A stretch of 64,000 nucleotides of DNA from Pseudoalteromonas rubra (GCF_001482385.1 NZ_CP013611.1:3293501-3357500), one strand, 5' to 3'; shown: positions 18,651 to 30,203, numbered from the stretch's first letter. Notes: generated by a model not told the origin, from the sequence alone. Numbers and translations are program-made.

Positions 18651-19139
18651 TTAATCCAGGTTGTGTGTTTTTGCTGTGTCTCCGGGGAAGGCCCAGGTAC
18701 CATATCCAGGCTGTTTAGCACCCATAGGGTGACTGCCCAGTGCATTCCAGACCAGGCCCTGAATATAGGCATTGCTTGAGATCACATAGTCTTCAACGGG
18801 TTGTTTATCGGCGCTGAAATCGTCGACCCCATAGAGGGCATTCCAATCAGCTGGCAGCTGATACCAGATGGAGAGGTACCACATTTTGATAATGTTTCTG
18901 GCAACGGGCCCGAGTTTGGCGCTATTCCAGATCTGGTCGTAAAAGCGTGCCTGACTGGCATCATTGTCGAGTGCACCAATCTGCTCTGCCTGAGCGTAAA
19001 GTGCCTCAATGACGTCCTGGCGGACCCATTTACTGAGTGTCTGACAGTAAACAGAGCCGACGCCTGTGCCTTGTAACTCGACTTCTTCGTAGCCAGTTAG
19101 TGCGGCACTGAGGCGATAAAAGTCGCTCAGTCTGTACAT
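18651..19139 (-). CDS. FAD sugar dehydrogenase small (gamma-type) subunit, without Tat signal
   Basis: 162 aa from ATG 19139 with AGGGGC upstream. YRLSDFYRLSAALTGYEEVELQG at the start and WYQLPADW ... ISSNAYIQGLVWNALGSHPMGAKQPGYGTWA near the end are typical of the small subunit of membrane-associated sorbitol/gluconate/glucose FAD dehydrogenases (PF12318-like). In those enzymes this subunit is a chaperone and usually carries the Tat signal that exports the catalytic subunit. Here the signal is absent, so the complex is predicted to stay in the cytoplasm. First gene of the operon; the GMC gene starts 10 bases after its stop. Confidence 0.8.
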   Translation of the reverse strand: MYRLSDFYRLSAALTGYEEVELQGTGVGSVYCQTLSKWVRQDVIEALYAQAEQIGALDNDASQARFYDQIWNSAKLGPVARNIIKMWYLSIWYQLPADWNALYGVDDFSADKQPVEDYVISSNAYIQGLVWNALGSHPMGAKQPGYGTWAFPGDTAKTHNLD

Positions 19140-19538
19140 AAGTTTGCCCCTGATAGTGTAGTGAGAAAAATCTGCGAGCGGCACGCATCAGAGGAAGGAG
19201 ACAAACATAACTGGCAGCCATATGCCAGCCGAGACGAACACGGCTAAACACATAGCAGATGCTAGCTGGATTGTGATGATAAGAGAGTAGATTGCACATC
19301 TTTTGCCCCCTTCCTTGTCAGTAGACCAATACTGCGGTGTCCTGTGCTGACAGTCGATGGCCCCGAACGGCCGGGGTGAGCCGCTGCTATAAAGCAAACG
19401 GCACACCTTTACAGGTAAAAGTCTGTCGAGATACGATTGACGGGTTGTATCTCGACAGGCTGATACCGACTATGTATTACATCTGTTCAGGTATAGTCGT
19501 TGAGGAGGCGTCTTTCAATTACATGTTATTACACTGCG
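19140..19538. other. Intergenic region with a long hairpin between argE and the dehydrogenase operon
   Basis: About 400 non-coding bases that must hold the operon promoter and the end of the argE message. They contain a perfect 12-bp stem CTGTCGAGATAC (19423-19434) / GTATCTCGACAG (19447-19458) with a 12-base loop, a smaller CGACTAT/ATAGTCG pair (19467-19473, 19493-19499) and a GC-rich CCCCG/CGGGG pair near 19361. No T-tract follows the 12-bp stem on either strand. No open frame here looks coding. Confidence 0.5.
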
Positions 19539-20711
19539 CTATGCTGAACAGGTAAAACACTGCTGCTTGATCAGCTCAGTCAGGATCTGCTGACTGGGTT
19601 TGATTTTTTCCATCGCGAGATATTCATCTGGCTGATGTGCTTGAGCAATGGAGCCCGGCCCCATAACAATGGTTTCGCATCCAAGCTGCTGTAAGAACGG
19701 CGCTTCCGTACAATAGTTCACGGCAACGGCCTGTTGACCTGAAATTTTTTCAGCCAGTTTCACCAGTGCGCAATCCCGGGTGCCATGAAACGCGGGAATG
19801 GGATCATGCAAGTCTATGACTGATACGCTGTCTGGATAGCGCTTATTGATGGGCGCAACAGCCTGCATTAACAAGGCCTGTAGCTCGGTAATGCTGAGTC
19901 CGGGCAGTGGACGCAGGTCGATATGTAGCTCGCAACAGCCGCAAATGCGGTTGGCATTGTCACCCCCATGAATATGACCTAAATTCAAGGTCGGGTAGGG
20001 AATGATGAAATCAGAGAGTGAATATTTATTCTTTAAATCTTCTTTTAACTGTAACAGATTAGCAATTACTTGCTGCATGACTTCAATGGCATTGAGACCA
20101 CGATCCGGGTCGGAACTATGACCAGAGCGGCCAGTGATCCGAATGGCTGAAGACATGTGTCCTTTGTGCGTATAAACCGGCACCATATCGGTTGGTTCGC
20201 CAATGATACAGCGTGCTGGTTTTAGGTTGCCGTGGCGTGCGATTTCTTGTGCACCTGCCATGGTGATCTCTTCATCTGCAGTTGCCAGGATCATCACCGG
20301 GGCACTTTGTTGTGCTTCTTGCAACTCCTCTAGTGCTTTCAACACAAAAGCAAAAAAGCCCTTCATATCAATGCTGCCTAAGCCATATAAGCGGTTGTCT
20401 TTTTCACTAAGCTGGAAAGGATCAAAATTCCAGCGACTGTCGTCAAAGGGCACGGTATCTGTGTGTCCGGCCAGCATCAGCCCCCCAGTTTGCTCCGCCA
20501 AACCGGGTGGACACTTGCGGGCGAGTAGATTGAATTTACCGGGAGCGCTGTGTAGCTCGGTGATTTCGGTGCTAAAGCCCAGTTGTTCACACCAGTGTGC
20601 AAGCAGTTCAATGACTGCGCGGTTACTTTGATTGAGGCTGGGATCGAGCGCACTGACAGAGGGGCGGGCGATGAGCTCGCTGTACATGGTTCTAAAGTCG
20701 GGTAGTGGCAT
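19539..20711 (-). CDS. argE: N-acetylornithine deacetylase
   Basis: 390 aa M20-family zinc peptidase-fold enzyme that removes acetate from N-acetylornithine to give ornithine. Metal-site motifs are LAGHTDTVPFDD, GLGSIDMKGFFAF (bridging Asp), ATADEEITMAGA (catalytic Glu pair) and a late AQAHQPDEYL with the last His ligand. The dimerisation domain sits between. It is divergent from argCBFGH across a 173-base region with ARG-box-like palindromes, the standard arrangement in Vibrio and Alteromonadales. Probably repressed by ArgR with arginine. Confidence 0.95.
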   Translation of the reverse strand: MPLPDFRTMYSELIARPSVSALDPSLNQSNRAVIELLAHWCEQLGFSTEITELHSAPGKFNLLARKCPPGLAEQTGGLMLAGHTDTVPFDDSRWNFDPFQLSEKDNRLYGLGSIDMKGFFAFVLKALEELQEAQQSAPVMILATADEEITMAGAQEIARHGNLKPARCIIGEPTDMVPVYTHKGHMSSAIRITGRSGHSSDPDRGLNAIEVMQQVIANLLQLKEDLKNKYSLSDFIIPYPTLNLGHIHGGDNANRICGCCELHIDLRPLPGLSITELQALLMQAVAPINKRYPDSVSVIDLHDPIPAFHGTRDCALVKLAEKISGQQAVAVNYCTEAPFLQQLGCETIVMGPGSIAQAHQPDEYLAMEKIKPSQQILTELIKQQCFTCSA

Positions 20712-20722
20712 TTATTTATCCT

Positions 20723-20784
20723 AAAATATTTATTCAAACCTGTTGCATAAAAATCTATATGTATGTAAGGTGAATATCAATTCA
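20723..20784. promoter_or_regulatory. ArgR operator (ARG boxes) between argE and argC
   Basis: TGAATATCAATTCA at 20771-20784 matches the 14-base core of the ARG-box consensus TGAATwwwwATTCA except for one C in the centre. AAAATATTTATTCA at 20723-20736 matches 12 of the 14, and TGCATAAAAATCTA at 20744-20757 is a weaker third copy. They lie in the only control region shared by argE and argC, so ArgR repression of both directions is likely. Confidence 0.75.
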
Positions 20785-20884
20785 TTTTTTTAGCATAAAT
20801 ATAGAGGGTGCAACAATGCGACGATAACATCATCAATAGCAGATTTACATGGTCTTTGTGTTTACTAATTTATAAGAGTTATCG

Positions 20885-21895
20885 ATGTTTAACGTAGCAA
20901 TTGTTGGCGCCAGCGGATATAGCGGCGCAGAGTTGGCCAGTTTGGTGGCCCGTCATCCGGGTTTGCACCTCAGTGGCTGTTATGTGTCCGCACAGAGTTT
21001 AGATAAAGGGAAGTATCTGAGTGAGTTATATCCTGAACATACAGGTTTACTTGATGTCTCCCTGCTCCCTTTGACGGATGAGACGTTTGCAGGCATAGCC
21101 GACAGTGATGTCGACTATGTCTGCCTTTGTACCGATCACAAGGTGAGCGTTGAGCTTGCCCAGACTTTCCTGGCCATGGGTAAAAAGGTCTTCGACCTCT
21201 CCGGGGCTTATCGACTTAAAAGCAGCGCTGATTACGAACAGTATTATGGCTTTAGCCACCCTTATTCGCAGTGGCTCGATAAAGCACAATATGGTCTGGT
21301 GGAGTGGTACGGTGACGCTTTGAGCGAGGCACAGCTGGTGGCGGTGCCCGGCTGTTATCCAACCGCTGCATTGAATGCGCTGAAACCCCTCAAACAGGCA
21401 GACTTACTGAGCGATGACACCATCATCATTAATGCGGTGTCAGGCGTCACGGGGGCCGGGCGTAAAGCCAGCCTCACAACACATTTTTGTGAAGTTTCGT
21501 TGACGCCTTATGGGTTGTTTAATCACAGACATACGCCTGAAATCGAGCGCTACCTTGCGCATCCGGTGTTGTTTACACCCCACCTGGGAAACTTCCCCCG
21601 TGGGATCCTCGAAACCATTTATGTTTCGCTTAAACCGGGAGTATCTGACCATCAGGTGGCTCAGGCTTATCAGGTGCTGGCAGACGAGCCACTGATCCGG
21701 CTTAAGGGTGCTGCACTGCCTTCAATTAAAGGCGTGGCAAACCGGGCTTTTGTCGATATTGGCTGGCAGCAACAGGGGCAGCAACTGATTGTCACAGTGG
21801 CCATTGATAATTTATTGAAAGGTGCGGCAGGACAGGCGCTGCAATGTATGAATCTGGCCAGTCAGTATCCGCATGAACAAGGGTTGATGGGGTAA
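20885..21895 (+). CDS. argC: N-acetyl-gamma-glutamyl-phosphate reductase
   Basis: 336 aa. The NAD(P) motif GASGYSGAEL starts at residue 8, and the catalytic cysteine is Cys157 in VPGCYPTAA. It reduces N-acetylglutamyl phosphate to the semialdehyde, the third step of arginine synthesis. First gene of argCBFGH; argB starts 3 bases after its stop. Confidence 0.97.
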   Translation: MFNVAIVGASGYSGAELASLVARHPGLHLSGCYVSAQSLDKGKYLSELYPEHTGLLDVSLLPLTDETFAGIADSDVDYVCLCTDHKVSVELAQTFLAMGKKVFDLSGAYRLKSSADYEQYYGFSHPYSQWLDKAQYGLVEWYGDALSEAQLVAVPGCYPTAALNALKPLKQADLLSDDTIIINAVSGVTGAGRKASLTTHFCEVSLTPYGLFNHRHTPEIERYLAHPVLFTPHLGNFPRGILETIYVSLKPGVSDHQVAQAYQVLADEPLIRLKGAALPSIKGVANRAFVDIGWQQQGQQLIVTVAIDNLLKGAAGQALQCMNLASQYPHEQGLMG

Positions 21896-21898
21896 TTC

Positions 21899-22681
21899 AT
21901 GACAAATAAAAAAACCTGGGTGATCAAACTCGGTGGTGCTGTGCTGAATTCAGATCACGCCGCGCATGATTTGTTTATTGCGCTTAAATCACTGGCTCAG
22001 CAAGGTCGTCCAGATAACTTTGTGGTGGTACATGGCGGTGGGGCGCTAGTGGATAGCTGGCTCAGTGATGCCGGGTTTGCGACCGCTAAACATCAGGGGC
22101 TGCGGATCAGCCCTAAAGAGCAGATGCCATACATAGTCGGTGCACTAGCTGGGTGCGCAAACAAACAGTTGATGGCACAGGCAATTACTGCGGGTCTGAT
22201 GCCGGTTGGGATCAGTTTATACGAAGCTGGCCTGCTGACTACGCAGAAACTCAAGGCGCTGGGGCAGGTTGGCACCTGTGAAGCAGCTCACGAAAGCCTG
22301 GTCCCTGAACTACTCGCAGCAGGAAGAATTCCCTTAATCAGCTCGATTGGCATTGGTGCAGACGGCGCGTTGTTTAATGTCAATGCGGATGAAGCAGCGG
22401 CAGCGCTGGCACATCAGCTCGGTGGTGAGCTGATTTTTATGACGGATGTTGAAGCTGTGCTGGACGGCGCAGGTCAGCCATTAGCGCAACTCAATAGTGA
22501 CCAGATTGAACAACTAATAGCACAGAAGGTGATTGTGGGCGGGATGGAGGTCAAAGTTAAGACCAGTCTTCACGCTGCCCGACATTTACGACGTGGGGTG
22601 TATATCTCAAGCTGGCAGAAGCCAGATAACCTGCTTGCCCTGATTGAGGGGCAGCACGTCGGAACCCATATTCTACCGTAG
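21899..22681 (+). CDS. argB: N-acetylglutamate kinase
   Basis: 260 aa amino-acid-kinase fold. The phosphate-binding start is WVIKLGGAVL, the glycine-rich VVVHGGGALVD follows, and the late segment FMTDVEAVLDGAG leads to GGMEVKVKTSLHAA. It phosphorylates N-acetylglutamate, step two of arginine synthesis. Short length without an N-terminal extension suggests the dimeric E. coli type that is not arginine-inhibited, leaving control to ArgR and to the synthase. Eight bases separate it from argF. Confidence 0.96.
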   Translation: MTNKKTWVIKLGGAVLNSDHAAHDLFIALKSLAQQGRPDNFVVVHGGGALVDSWLSDAGFATAKHQGLRISPKEQMPYIVGALAGCANKQLMAQAITAGLMPVGISLYEAGLLTTQKLKALGQVGTCEAAHESLVPELLAAGRIPLISSIGIGADGALFNVNADEAAAALAHQLGGELIFMTDVEAVLDGAGQPLAQLNSDQIEQLIAQKVIVGGMEVKVKTSLHAARHLRRGVYISSWQKPDNLLALIEGQHVGTHILP

Positions 22682-22689
22682 GAAGCCTT

Positions 22690-23610
22690 ATGTCGAGTCA
22701 CTTTATTACTGGTCTGGAGTTTGATAAAAGCCAGATCCTGAAACTGCTTGCGCTTGCAAGTGACATCAAACAACAACCGCAGGAATTTGCCCACGCACTG
22801 GCGGGTAAATCTGTGGTCACGCTATTTGAAAAACCCAGCCTCAGAACCCGTTTGTCATTTGATATTGGGATCAACAAACTCGGAGGGCACGCGGTTTATT
22901 TGGATCAGCAAAACGGTGCCATGGGCAGCCGTGAATCGGTGCAGGATTTTGCATTGAATATCGCCACCTGGGCAGATGCGTTGGTCGCTCGGGTTTCTTC
23001 ACACCACACTTTAGAGGTGCTGGCTGAATATTCTGATATTCCGGTGGTGAACAGTCTCTGTGATTTATATCACCCTTGTCAGGCGTTGGCTGACTTTTTG
23101 ACGTTGCAGGAGGTATTTGGTGATGTCAGTCAGATCAAATTGGCTTACCTGGGCGAAGGCAATAATGTCTGTCAGTCTTTATTGTTGCTGGCCGCGACTC
23201 TGGGGGCCGACTTTGTTGCGGTTTGTCCTAAAGGACATTCTCCTGATGCCCAGATTGTTAAGCAGGCAGAGCAAATTGCGGCCGTAAACGGCGCATCAGT
23301 GCTGATCAGCGATCGTATCGAAGCCGCAGCAGGTGCCAATGCTTTGTACACAGATACCTGGGTATCTATGGGTAGTGACACCTCACTGGAGCAGGCGAAA
23401 GCGACTTTTATGCCGTATCAGCTCAATCAAACATTGTTCGACCAGACCGGGGCTAGCACGGTACTACACTGTCAGCCTGCTCATCGTGGTTATGAGATCA
23501 CATCTGAGGTGATGGACGGGCCTAAAGCACGGATCCTGCAACAGGCCGAAAACCGTATGCACGCACAAAACGCCCTGTTACTCGCGCTCATGAACAAACA
23601 GATCGTCTGA
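22690..23610 (+). CDS. argF: Ornithine carbamoyltransferase
   Basis: 306 aa. The carbamoyl-phosphate motif is [12 protein letters not shown], followed by [11 protein letters not shown] (the HPxQ motif) and VSMGSD in the ornithine-binding (SMG) loop. The usual HCLP motif near the C-terminus reads HCQPAHRG, a Leu to Gln change. It makes citrulline from ornithine and carbamoyl phosphate. AGGAAG is a good ribosome site. Given argE next door, ornithine rather than acetylornithine is the expected substrate. Confidence 0.93.
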   Translation: MSSHFITGLEFDKSQILKLLALASDIKQQPQEFAHALAGKSVVTLFEKPSLRTRLSFDIGINKLGGHAVYLDQQNGAMGSRESVQDFALNIATWADALVARVSSHHTLEVLAEYSDIPVVNSLCDLYHPCQALADFLTLQEVFGDVSQIKLAYLGEGNNVCQSLLLLAATLGADFVAVCPKGHSPDAQIVKQAEQIAAVNGASVLISDRIEAAAGANALYTDTWVSMGSDTSLEQAKATFMPYQLNQTLFDQTGASTVLHCQPAHRGYEITSEVMDGPKARILQQAENRMHAQNALLLALMNKQIV

Positions 23611-23641
23611 ACCAATCGAATTAAGTATTAAGGTAAATATT

Positions 23642-24856
23642 ATGAAAAACATTAAAAAAGTAGTGCTGGCTTACTCCGGTGGTTTGGATACTTCAGCAAT
23701 TGTGCCTTGGTTAAAAGAAAACTATGGCTGTGAAGTGGTCGCGTTTGTGGCCGATGTGGGCCAGGGTGACGAGGAGCTTCAGGGCGTAGAAGAGAAAGCC
23801 CTGGCATCGGGCGCCAGCGAGTGTCATATCGTTGATCTGAAAGCTGAACTGGTCAGCGAGTATATTTATCCGACTTTGCAAAGTGGTGCGGTGTACGAAG
23901 GCACCTATTTACTGGGCACTTCGATGGCTCGACCTATCATTGCTAAGGCGCAGGTAGAAATTGCCCGTAAAGTGGGCGCAGATGCACTGTCTCATGGCTG
24001 CACAGGTAAAGGCAATGATCAGGTGCGGTTTGAGTCCTGCTTTGCTGCGCTGGCACCCGATCTGGCAGTGATCGCACCATGGCGTGAGTGGTCTTTGTCT
24101 AGTCGTGAATCTTTGCTGGATTATCTGGCTGAACGCAACATACCGTGTGCAGCTTCAGCAACCAAAATTTACAGCCGTGATGCCAATGCCTGGCATATTT
24201 CTCATGAGGGCGGCGAACTGGAAGACCCCTGGAATCAACCGAGCGATCAGGTCTGGACCTGGACGGCTTCGCCTGAGCAGGCACCCAATGAAGCCGAGCT
24301 GGTGAGTGTGCAAATTGAGTCTGGACAGGTGGTGGCGGTGAATGGCCAAGCCCTGACTCCCTATCACTGTTTACTCACACTCAACGAAATTGCCGCAAAG
24401 CATGGCGTGGGTCGTATTGATATTGTCGAAAACCGCCTGGTGGGCATGAAGTCACGTGGGTGTTATGAAACGCCGGGAGGCACAGTGATGGTGGCCGCAT
24501 TACAGGCCATTGATGAGCTGGTGCTGGATAAGGCGAGCCGAAAATGGAAAGAAACCGTTGCCAGTGAATTTGCCCATCTGGTGTATGACGGGCGTTGGTT
24601 TACGCCGTTGAAAGACTCTTTGCTGGCCGCTGCACAGTCTTTGGCCCAGGTGGCGACGGGTGAAGTAGTACTGAAGCTATACAAAGGGCAAGTCAGTGCA
24701 GTGCAAAAACGTTCTGTGAACAGTTTATACAGTGAGGACTTTGCGACTTTTGGAGAGGACGATGTGTACGATCAGTCTCATGCCGAAGGCTTTATACGCC
24801 TGTTCTCTTTATCCAGCCGTATTTCGGCACTGAACAAACAAAAATCGGTCAAGTAA
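23642..24856 (+). CDS. argG: Argininosuccinate synthase
   Basis: 404 aa, the short type-1 form. The ATP pyrophosphatase loop is [12 protein letters not shown] at residues 9-20, with [13 protein letters not shown] in the citrulline/aspartate site and the conserved [13 protein letters not shown] stretch. It joins citrulline and aspartate using ATP. Part of the argCBFGH operon. Confidence 0.97.
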   Translation: MKNIKKVVLAYSGGLDTSAIVPWLKENYGCEVVAFVADVGQGDEELQGVEEKALASGASECHIVDLKAELVSEYIYPTLQSGAVYEGTYLLGTSMARPIIAKAQVEIARKVGADALSHGCTGKGNDQVRFESCFAALAPDLAVIAPWREWSLSSRESLLDYLAERNIPCAASATKIYSRDANAWHISHEGGELEDPWNQPSDQVWTWTASPEQAPNEAELVSVQIESGQVVAVNGQALTPYHCLLTLNEIAAKHGVGRIDIVENRLVGMKSRGCYETPGGTVMVAALQAIDELVLDKASRKWKETVASEFAHLVYDGRWFTPLKDSLLAAAQSLAQVATGEVVLKLYKGQVSAVQKRSVNSLYSEDFATFGEDDVYDQSHAEGFIRLFSLSSRISALNKQKSVK

Positions 24857-24880
24857 AGGTAATCAGAGGAGTAAAGTAAC

Positions 24881-26746
24881 ATGGCATTGTGGGGTGGGCG
24901 CTTTTCGTCTGGGCCGGATGAGGCCTTCAAACAATTTAATGATTCCTTGCCGTTCGATTATCAGCTGGCTGAGCAGGATATTGTTGGCTCGATTGCCTGG
25001 GCAGGGGCACTCAAACAGGTTCAGGTCCTGACCGACGATGAGCATGCCCAACTGGTTGCGGCGTTGCAGGCGCTGCTCGAGGAAGCCAGTGCTGATCCGC
25101 ATGCCATTGCTACGGCCGGGTATGAAGATATTCATTCTTATGTAGAGGCGCGCTTGATTGAAAAAGTCGGCGACCTGGGCAAAAAGTTGCACACGGGTCG
25201 TAGTCGTAATGATCAGGTGGCCACCGACTTTCGCTTGTGGTGCCGAGAGAGTAGCTACAAAATACTGGACGCACTGACGATGTTAAAAACGGCTTTCGTT
25301 GCGTTGGCAGAGCGTGAACTGGGCACTATTCTGCCTGGTTATACTCATTTGCAACGGGCACAACCCGTGTTGTTCAGTCACTGGTGCATGGCTTACGTGG
25401 AAATGCTGGAACGTGATGCGTCGCGTCTGCAAGATGCCATAACACGGCTGAATGAATGTCCGCTTGGCAGTGGTGCGCTGGCAGGCACTGCCTATGCTAT
25501 CGACAGAGAGCGGCTGGCTGCTGAGTTGGAGTTCAACTGTGCCACCCGCAATAGCTTAGATGCCGTCTCAGACAGGGACTTTGTCCTGGAGCTTCTGAGT
25601 TGTGCTTCCATCTCTATGCTGCATCTGTCACGTCTGGCCGAGGATATGATTTTTTATAACTCCGGTGAGGCTGGCTTTATTGATTTGGGTGATAATGTGA
25701 CATCTGGCTCTTCTTTAATGCCTCAGAAGAAAAACCCTGATGCGCTAGAGCTTATCCGAGGCAAAACGGGGCGCGTGTTTGGTGCCTTCAGTGCCATGAT
25801 GATGACCTTGAAAGCGCTGCCTCTGGCCTATAACAAGGATATGCAGGAAGACAAAGAAGGGGTGTTTGACGCTATGCCAACCTGGCTGGCAGCACTTCAT
25901 ATGGCTCAGTCTTGCATTGAAAGTGTGAAAGTGAATGCAGATAAAACCAAACAAGCGGCACAGGGAGGGCATGCCAATGCCACTGAGCTGGCCGATTATT
26001 TGGTGGCGAAAGGGATCCCTTTCCGTGAAGGCCACCACATCGTGGGGCAACTGGTACAGCTGGCGCTGAGTGAACAAAAAAACCTTGAAGACCTTAACCT
26101 GGCACAATTTCAGTCTGTGTGCACGCACATCGAACAGGATGTTTACCCGGTATTGCAACTCGATGCCTGTATTGCAGCGCGCAGCGCGAAAGGGGGGACG
26201 TCAGTCACTCAGGTTTCTGCGGCTATCGGCGCGGCGAAAAAAAAACAGCAAATCACGGTACGTGATGCCTCTTTGAATGATGTGGAGGCCATCGCGGGGT
26301 TGATCCAATACTGGGCGAAAGTGGGTGAAAACCTGCCTCGTGCCAAAAGTGATATGATCCACAGTATCAATGAATTTGCTGTGACTGAGGTCGATGGCAA
26401 GGTCACCGGTTGCGCATCGCTTTATATTTACGATACAGGGTTAGCTGAGATCCGCTCACTGGGCGTTGATCCGACGATCCCTGTGAAAGGCCAGGGACAG
26501 CAGCTCGTTGCGCACCTGCTGGCTAAAGCCAAACGCCTGGCGTTAAAGCGGGTGATTGTACTGACTCGGGTGCCAGGCTTTTTTGACAAGCAAGGGTTCA
26601 GTGGGTGTAATAAAGACAGTCTGCCCGAAAAGGTCATGAAAGATTGCGAGTTGTGCTTGCGCAAAAACAACTGCGATGAAGTCGCCATGGAATACATGTT
26701 ACAGGCTGCGGAACCTGCGCGGATCCCGTGTCAGTTTGTGGCCTGA
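24881..26746 (+). CDS. argH: Bifunctional argininosuccinate lyase / N-acetylglutamate synthase (ArgH-ArgA fusion)
   Basis: 621 aa. Residues 1-455 are argininosuccinate lyase: start [27 protein letters not shown], and the family signature [12 protein letters not shown]. After KKKQQ (about 452) a GNAT acetyltransferase domain begins ([18 protein letters not shown]) with the acetyl-CoA loop [13 protein letters not shown]. This ArgH(A) fusion is known from Vibrio, Moritella, Shewanella and Pseudoalteromonas relatives and supplies both the first and the last step of the pathway. GAGGAG precedes the start. Last gene of the operon. Confidence 0.95.
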   Translation: MALWGGRFSSGPDEAFKQFNDSLPFDYQLAEQDIVGSIAWAGALKQVQVLTDDEHAQLVAALQALLEEASADPHAIATAGYEDIHSYVEARLIEKVGDLGKKLHTGRSRNDQVATDFRLWCRESSYKILDALTMLKTAFVALAERELGTILPGYTHLQRAQPVLFSHWCMAYVEMLERDASRLQDAITRLNECPLGSGALAGTAYAIDRERLAAELEFNCATRNSLDAVSDRDFVLELLSCASISMLHLSRLAEDMIFYNSGEAGFIDLGDNVTSGSSLMPQKKNPDALELIRGKTGRVFGAFSAMMMTLKALPLAYNKDMQEDKEGVFDAMPTWLAALHMAQSCIESVKVNADKTKQAAQGGHANATELADYLVAKGIPFREGHHIVGQLVQLALSEQKNLEDLNLAQFQSVCTHIEQDVYPVLQLDACIAARSAKGGTSVTQVSAAIGAAKKKQQITVRDASLNDVEAIAGLIQYWAKVGENLPRAKSDMIHSINEFAVTEVDGKVTGCASLYIYDTGLAEIRSLGVDPTIPVKGQGQQLVAHLLAKAKRLALKRVIVLTRVPGFFDKQGFSGCNKDSLPEKVMKDCELCLRKNNCDEVAMEYMLQAAEPARIPCQFVA

Positions 26747-26768
26747 GTGTTTGGTGACTGTTTCAATG

Positions 26769-26795
26769 AAAGTGCCCTGTCGGGCACTTTTGTCA
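26769..26795 (+). terminator. Terminator of the argCBFGH operon
   Basis: Perfect 9-bp stem AAAGTGCCC / GGGCACTTT with a TGTC loop 22 bases after argH; T residues follow but the tract is short (TTTTGTCATTT). Confidence 0.75.
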
Positions 26796-26958
26796 TTTCT
26801 GGACCCATGCTAACCATGACGCACAAAGCATTTGCACAAGGCTGGTCAAAGTGTGGCAGTGTTTGCTAGAGTAACGCCACACAATAAGAGTTTGAAATAC
26901 ATAACGAAGCCTAAATGGCTTGGCCTATGTTCTGACAAACCACAAAACAGCGATATTT

Positions 26959-27477
26959 ATGTTATTTGACTATTTTGGCTTAAGTACTGGTGCCATGGTG
27001 CTCTGGGGCTTTTATATGGCTTTTTTGCTCAGTGCCGGGTTGGCGGTGCTGGGTATAAACACGAACAAGCAAGTTTTTTCTGCCTCTTTGATCCTGTCGC
27101 TGTCGTATAGCCTGAGCGATCTTTTTATGTCTATCGATATGGTCGCCAGCGATTTTATTTATTGGGCGAGTTATGACGTCCTGACCGTGGTGGCCTTGTT
27201 TATTGCTCGGTACAAATGGTTCAGGCATGCACCGCAGCAACCTGCTTTCTTCTATTGCGTGTTGGCGCTAAGCATAAACGCCTCGATGTTTTTCATGATG
27301 TACGTGGACTCCTATTTGCTTGGTACCAGGGACCCTTGGATGTTATGGTACGTTTATTCCTGGACAGTGATCAGTGCTGACTTTGTGATGGTGGGGGCCC
27401 TGATAACGAATCGTGATTTTTTAGCCCTGTATCGTTTGTTTTATCCGCAACCGTATACGGCACAAAGGGCAATATGA
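26959..27477 (+). CDS. Small multi-pass membrane protein, unknown function
   Basis: 172 aa from ATG 26959; a TTG 13 codons earlier is possible and neither has a strong ribosome site. Five hydrophobic segments at about residues 10-32, 40-60, 68-84, 95-116 and 126-147 indicate an inner-membrane protein. Several Asp and aromatic residues sit within or near the membrane (SLSDLFMSIDMVASDF, MMYVDSYLLG). It has no recognised family. It is a single gene between the arg operon terminator and a convergent wzi-like gene. Confidence 0.65.
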   Translation: MLFDYFGLSTGAMVLWGFYMAFLLSAGLAVLGINTNKQVFSASLILSLSYSLSDLFMSIDMVASDFIYWASYDVLTVVALFIARYKWFRHAPQQPAFFYCVLALSINASMFFMMYVDSYLLGTRDPWMLWYVYSWTVISADFVMVGALITNRDFLALYRLFYPQPYTAQRAI

Positions 27478-27496
27478 GCGATTTGGGTAGAGTCGG

Positions 27497-27521
27497 TACC
27501 GCCCGAATAGATCGGGCGGTA
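27497..27521. terminator. Hairpin between convergent genes, possible terminator
   Basis: TACCGCCCG / CGGGCGGTA, a perfect 9-bp stem with a 7-base loop, lies between the membrane-protein stop (27477) and the wzi stop (27527). No real T-tract follows on either strand, so termination is only inferred from position. Confidence 0.45.
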
Positions 27522-27526
27522 AGGGA

Positions 27527-29403
<1,877 letters not shown>

Positions 29404-29546
29404 TTATCAAGCTTACGACACAATATCACTGGTCTGATTTCAAAATGAAAATTTAATGTTATTCCCATTTAGTGCTATTTTCACTGTGCGTTATAACCGA
29501 AAGGTCAATATCGCTTCATTAATTACGTGTTATCAGAGAACCGAAT

Positions 29547-30203
29547 ATGAATACCAAGGAAAAAATTATTCGTACCAGTATCGCCTTGTTTAATTTACAT
29601 GGCGAGCGAACAATCACCACTAACCACATCGCTTCTAATATGGGGATCAGTCCTGGTAATTTGTATTACCACTTTAAAAATAAAGAAGACATTATTCGTA
29701 ATATTTTTGCGCTATATAGTGAGCACCTAAGTACCCACTTTAAGCCATTAGCAGCCCATGATGAGCCTGTTGAGCAGTTGACTCAGTATCTTGACTCGCT
29801 GTTTGAGCTAATGTGGCGCTACCATTTCTTCTACGATAACCTCAATGATATTTTGGTCCGCGACGATGTCCTTAAGAAGGATTATATTGCGTTTCAGGCG
29901 CGGTTGTTTGAACAGGTAAAAGCGGTCGTTATTGGTCTGCGAACGGCTGAAGTCATTGCGATCAGTAATGAAGATGCCAATGAGCTGGCCCATATGCTGA
30001 AAATGGTGGTGAGCTTTTGGACGCCGTATGTTAAAGCACGCAGAATGACTGGAGTGCTGGAGCAGCAGGATATCTATAATGGTATTGTTAAAGTCCTGAT
30101 GCTGTTTAAACCCTACGCGACTTCACTGAGCCGGGACAAAATTCAACACTTGCAGCAGCATTATCAGACAATGGCGGATGCGTCTTTGCCCAGCATAGCT
30201 TGA
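29547..30203 (+). CDS. TetR/AcrR-family transcriptional regulator
   Basis: 218 aa. The N-terminal helix-turn-helix domain reads IIRTSIALFNLHGERTITTNHIASNMGISPGNLYYHFKNK with the typical NLYYHFKNKEDI recognition end. The C-terminal part (about 60-200) is an all-helical ligand domain of the type named TetR C-terminal bacterial repressor. It is divergent from coaD-wzi across 175 bases and may control itself or a distant target; the ligand is unknown. Confidence 0.88.
   Translation: MNTKEKIIRTSIALFNLHGERTITTNHIASNMGISPGNLYYHFKNKEDIIRNIFALYSEHLSTHFKPLAAHDEPVEQLTQYLDSLFELMWRYHFFYDNLNDILVRDDVLKKDYIAFQARLFEQVKAVVIGLRTAEVIAISNEDANELAHMLKMVVSFWTPYVKARRMTGVLEQQDIYNGIVKVLMLFKPYATSLSRDKIQHLQQHYQTMADASLPSIA

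Noticed and set aside
19188..19555. Short frames in the intergenic region before the dehydrogenase operon
   Set aside because: No ribosome sites, low-quality composition and overlap with hairpins; no recognisable protein.
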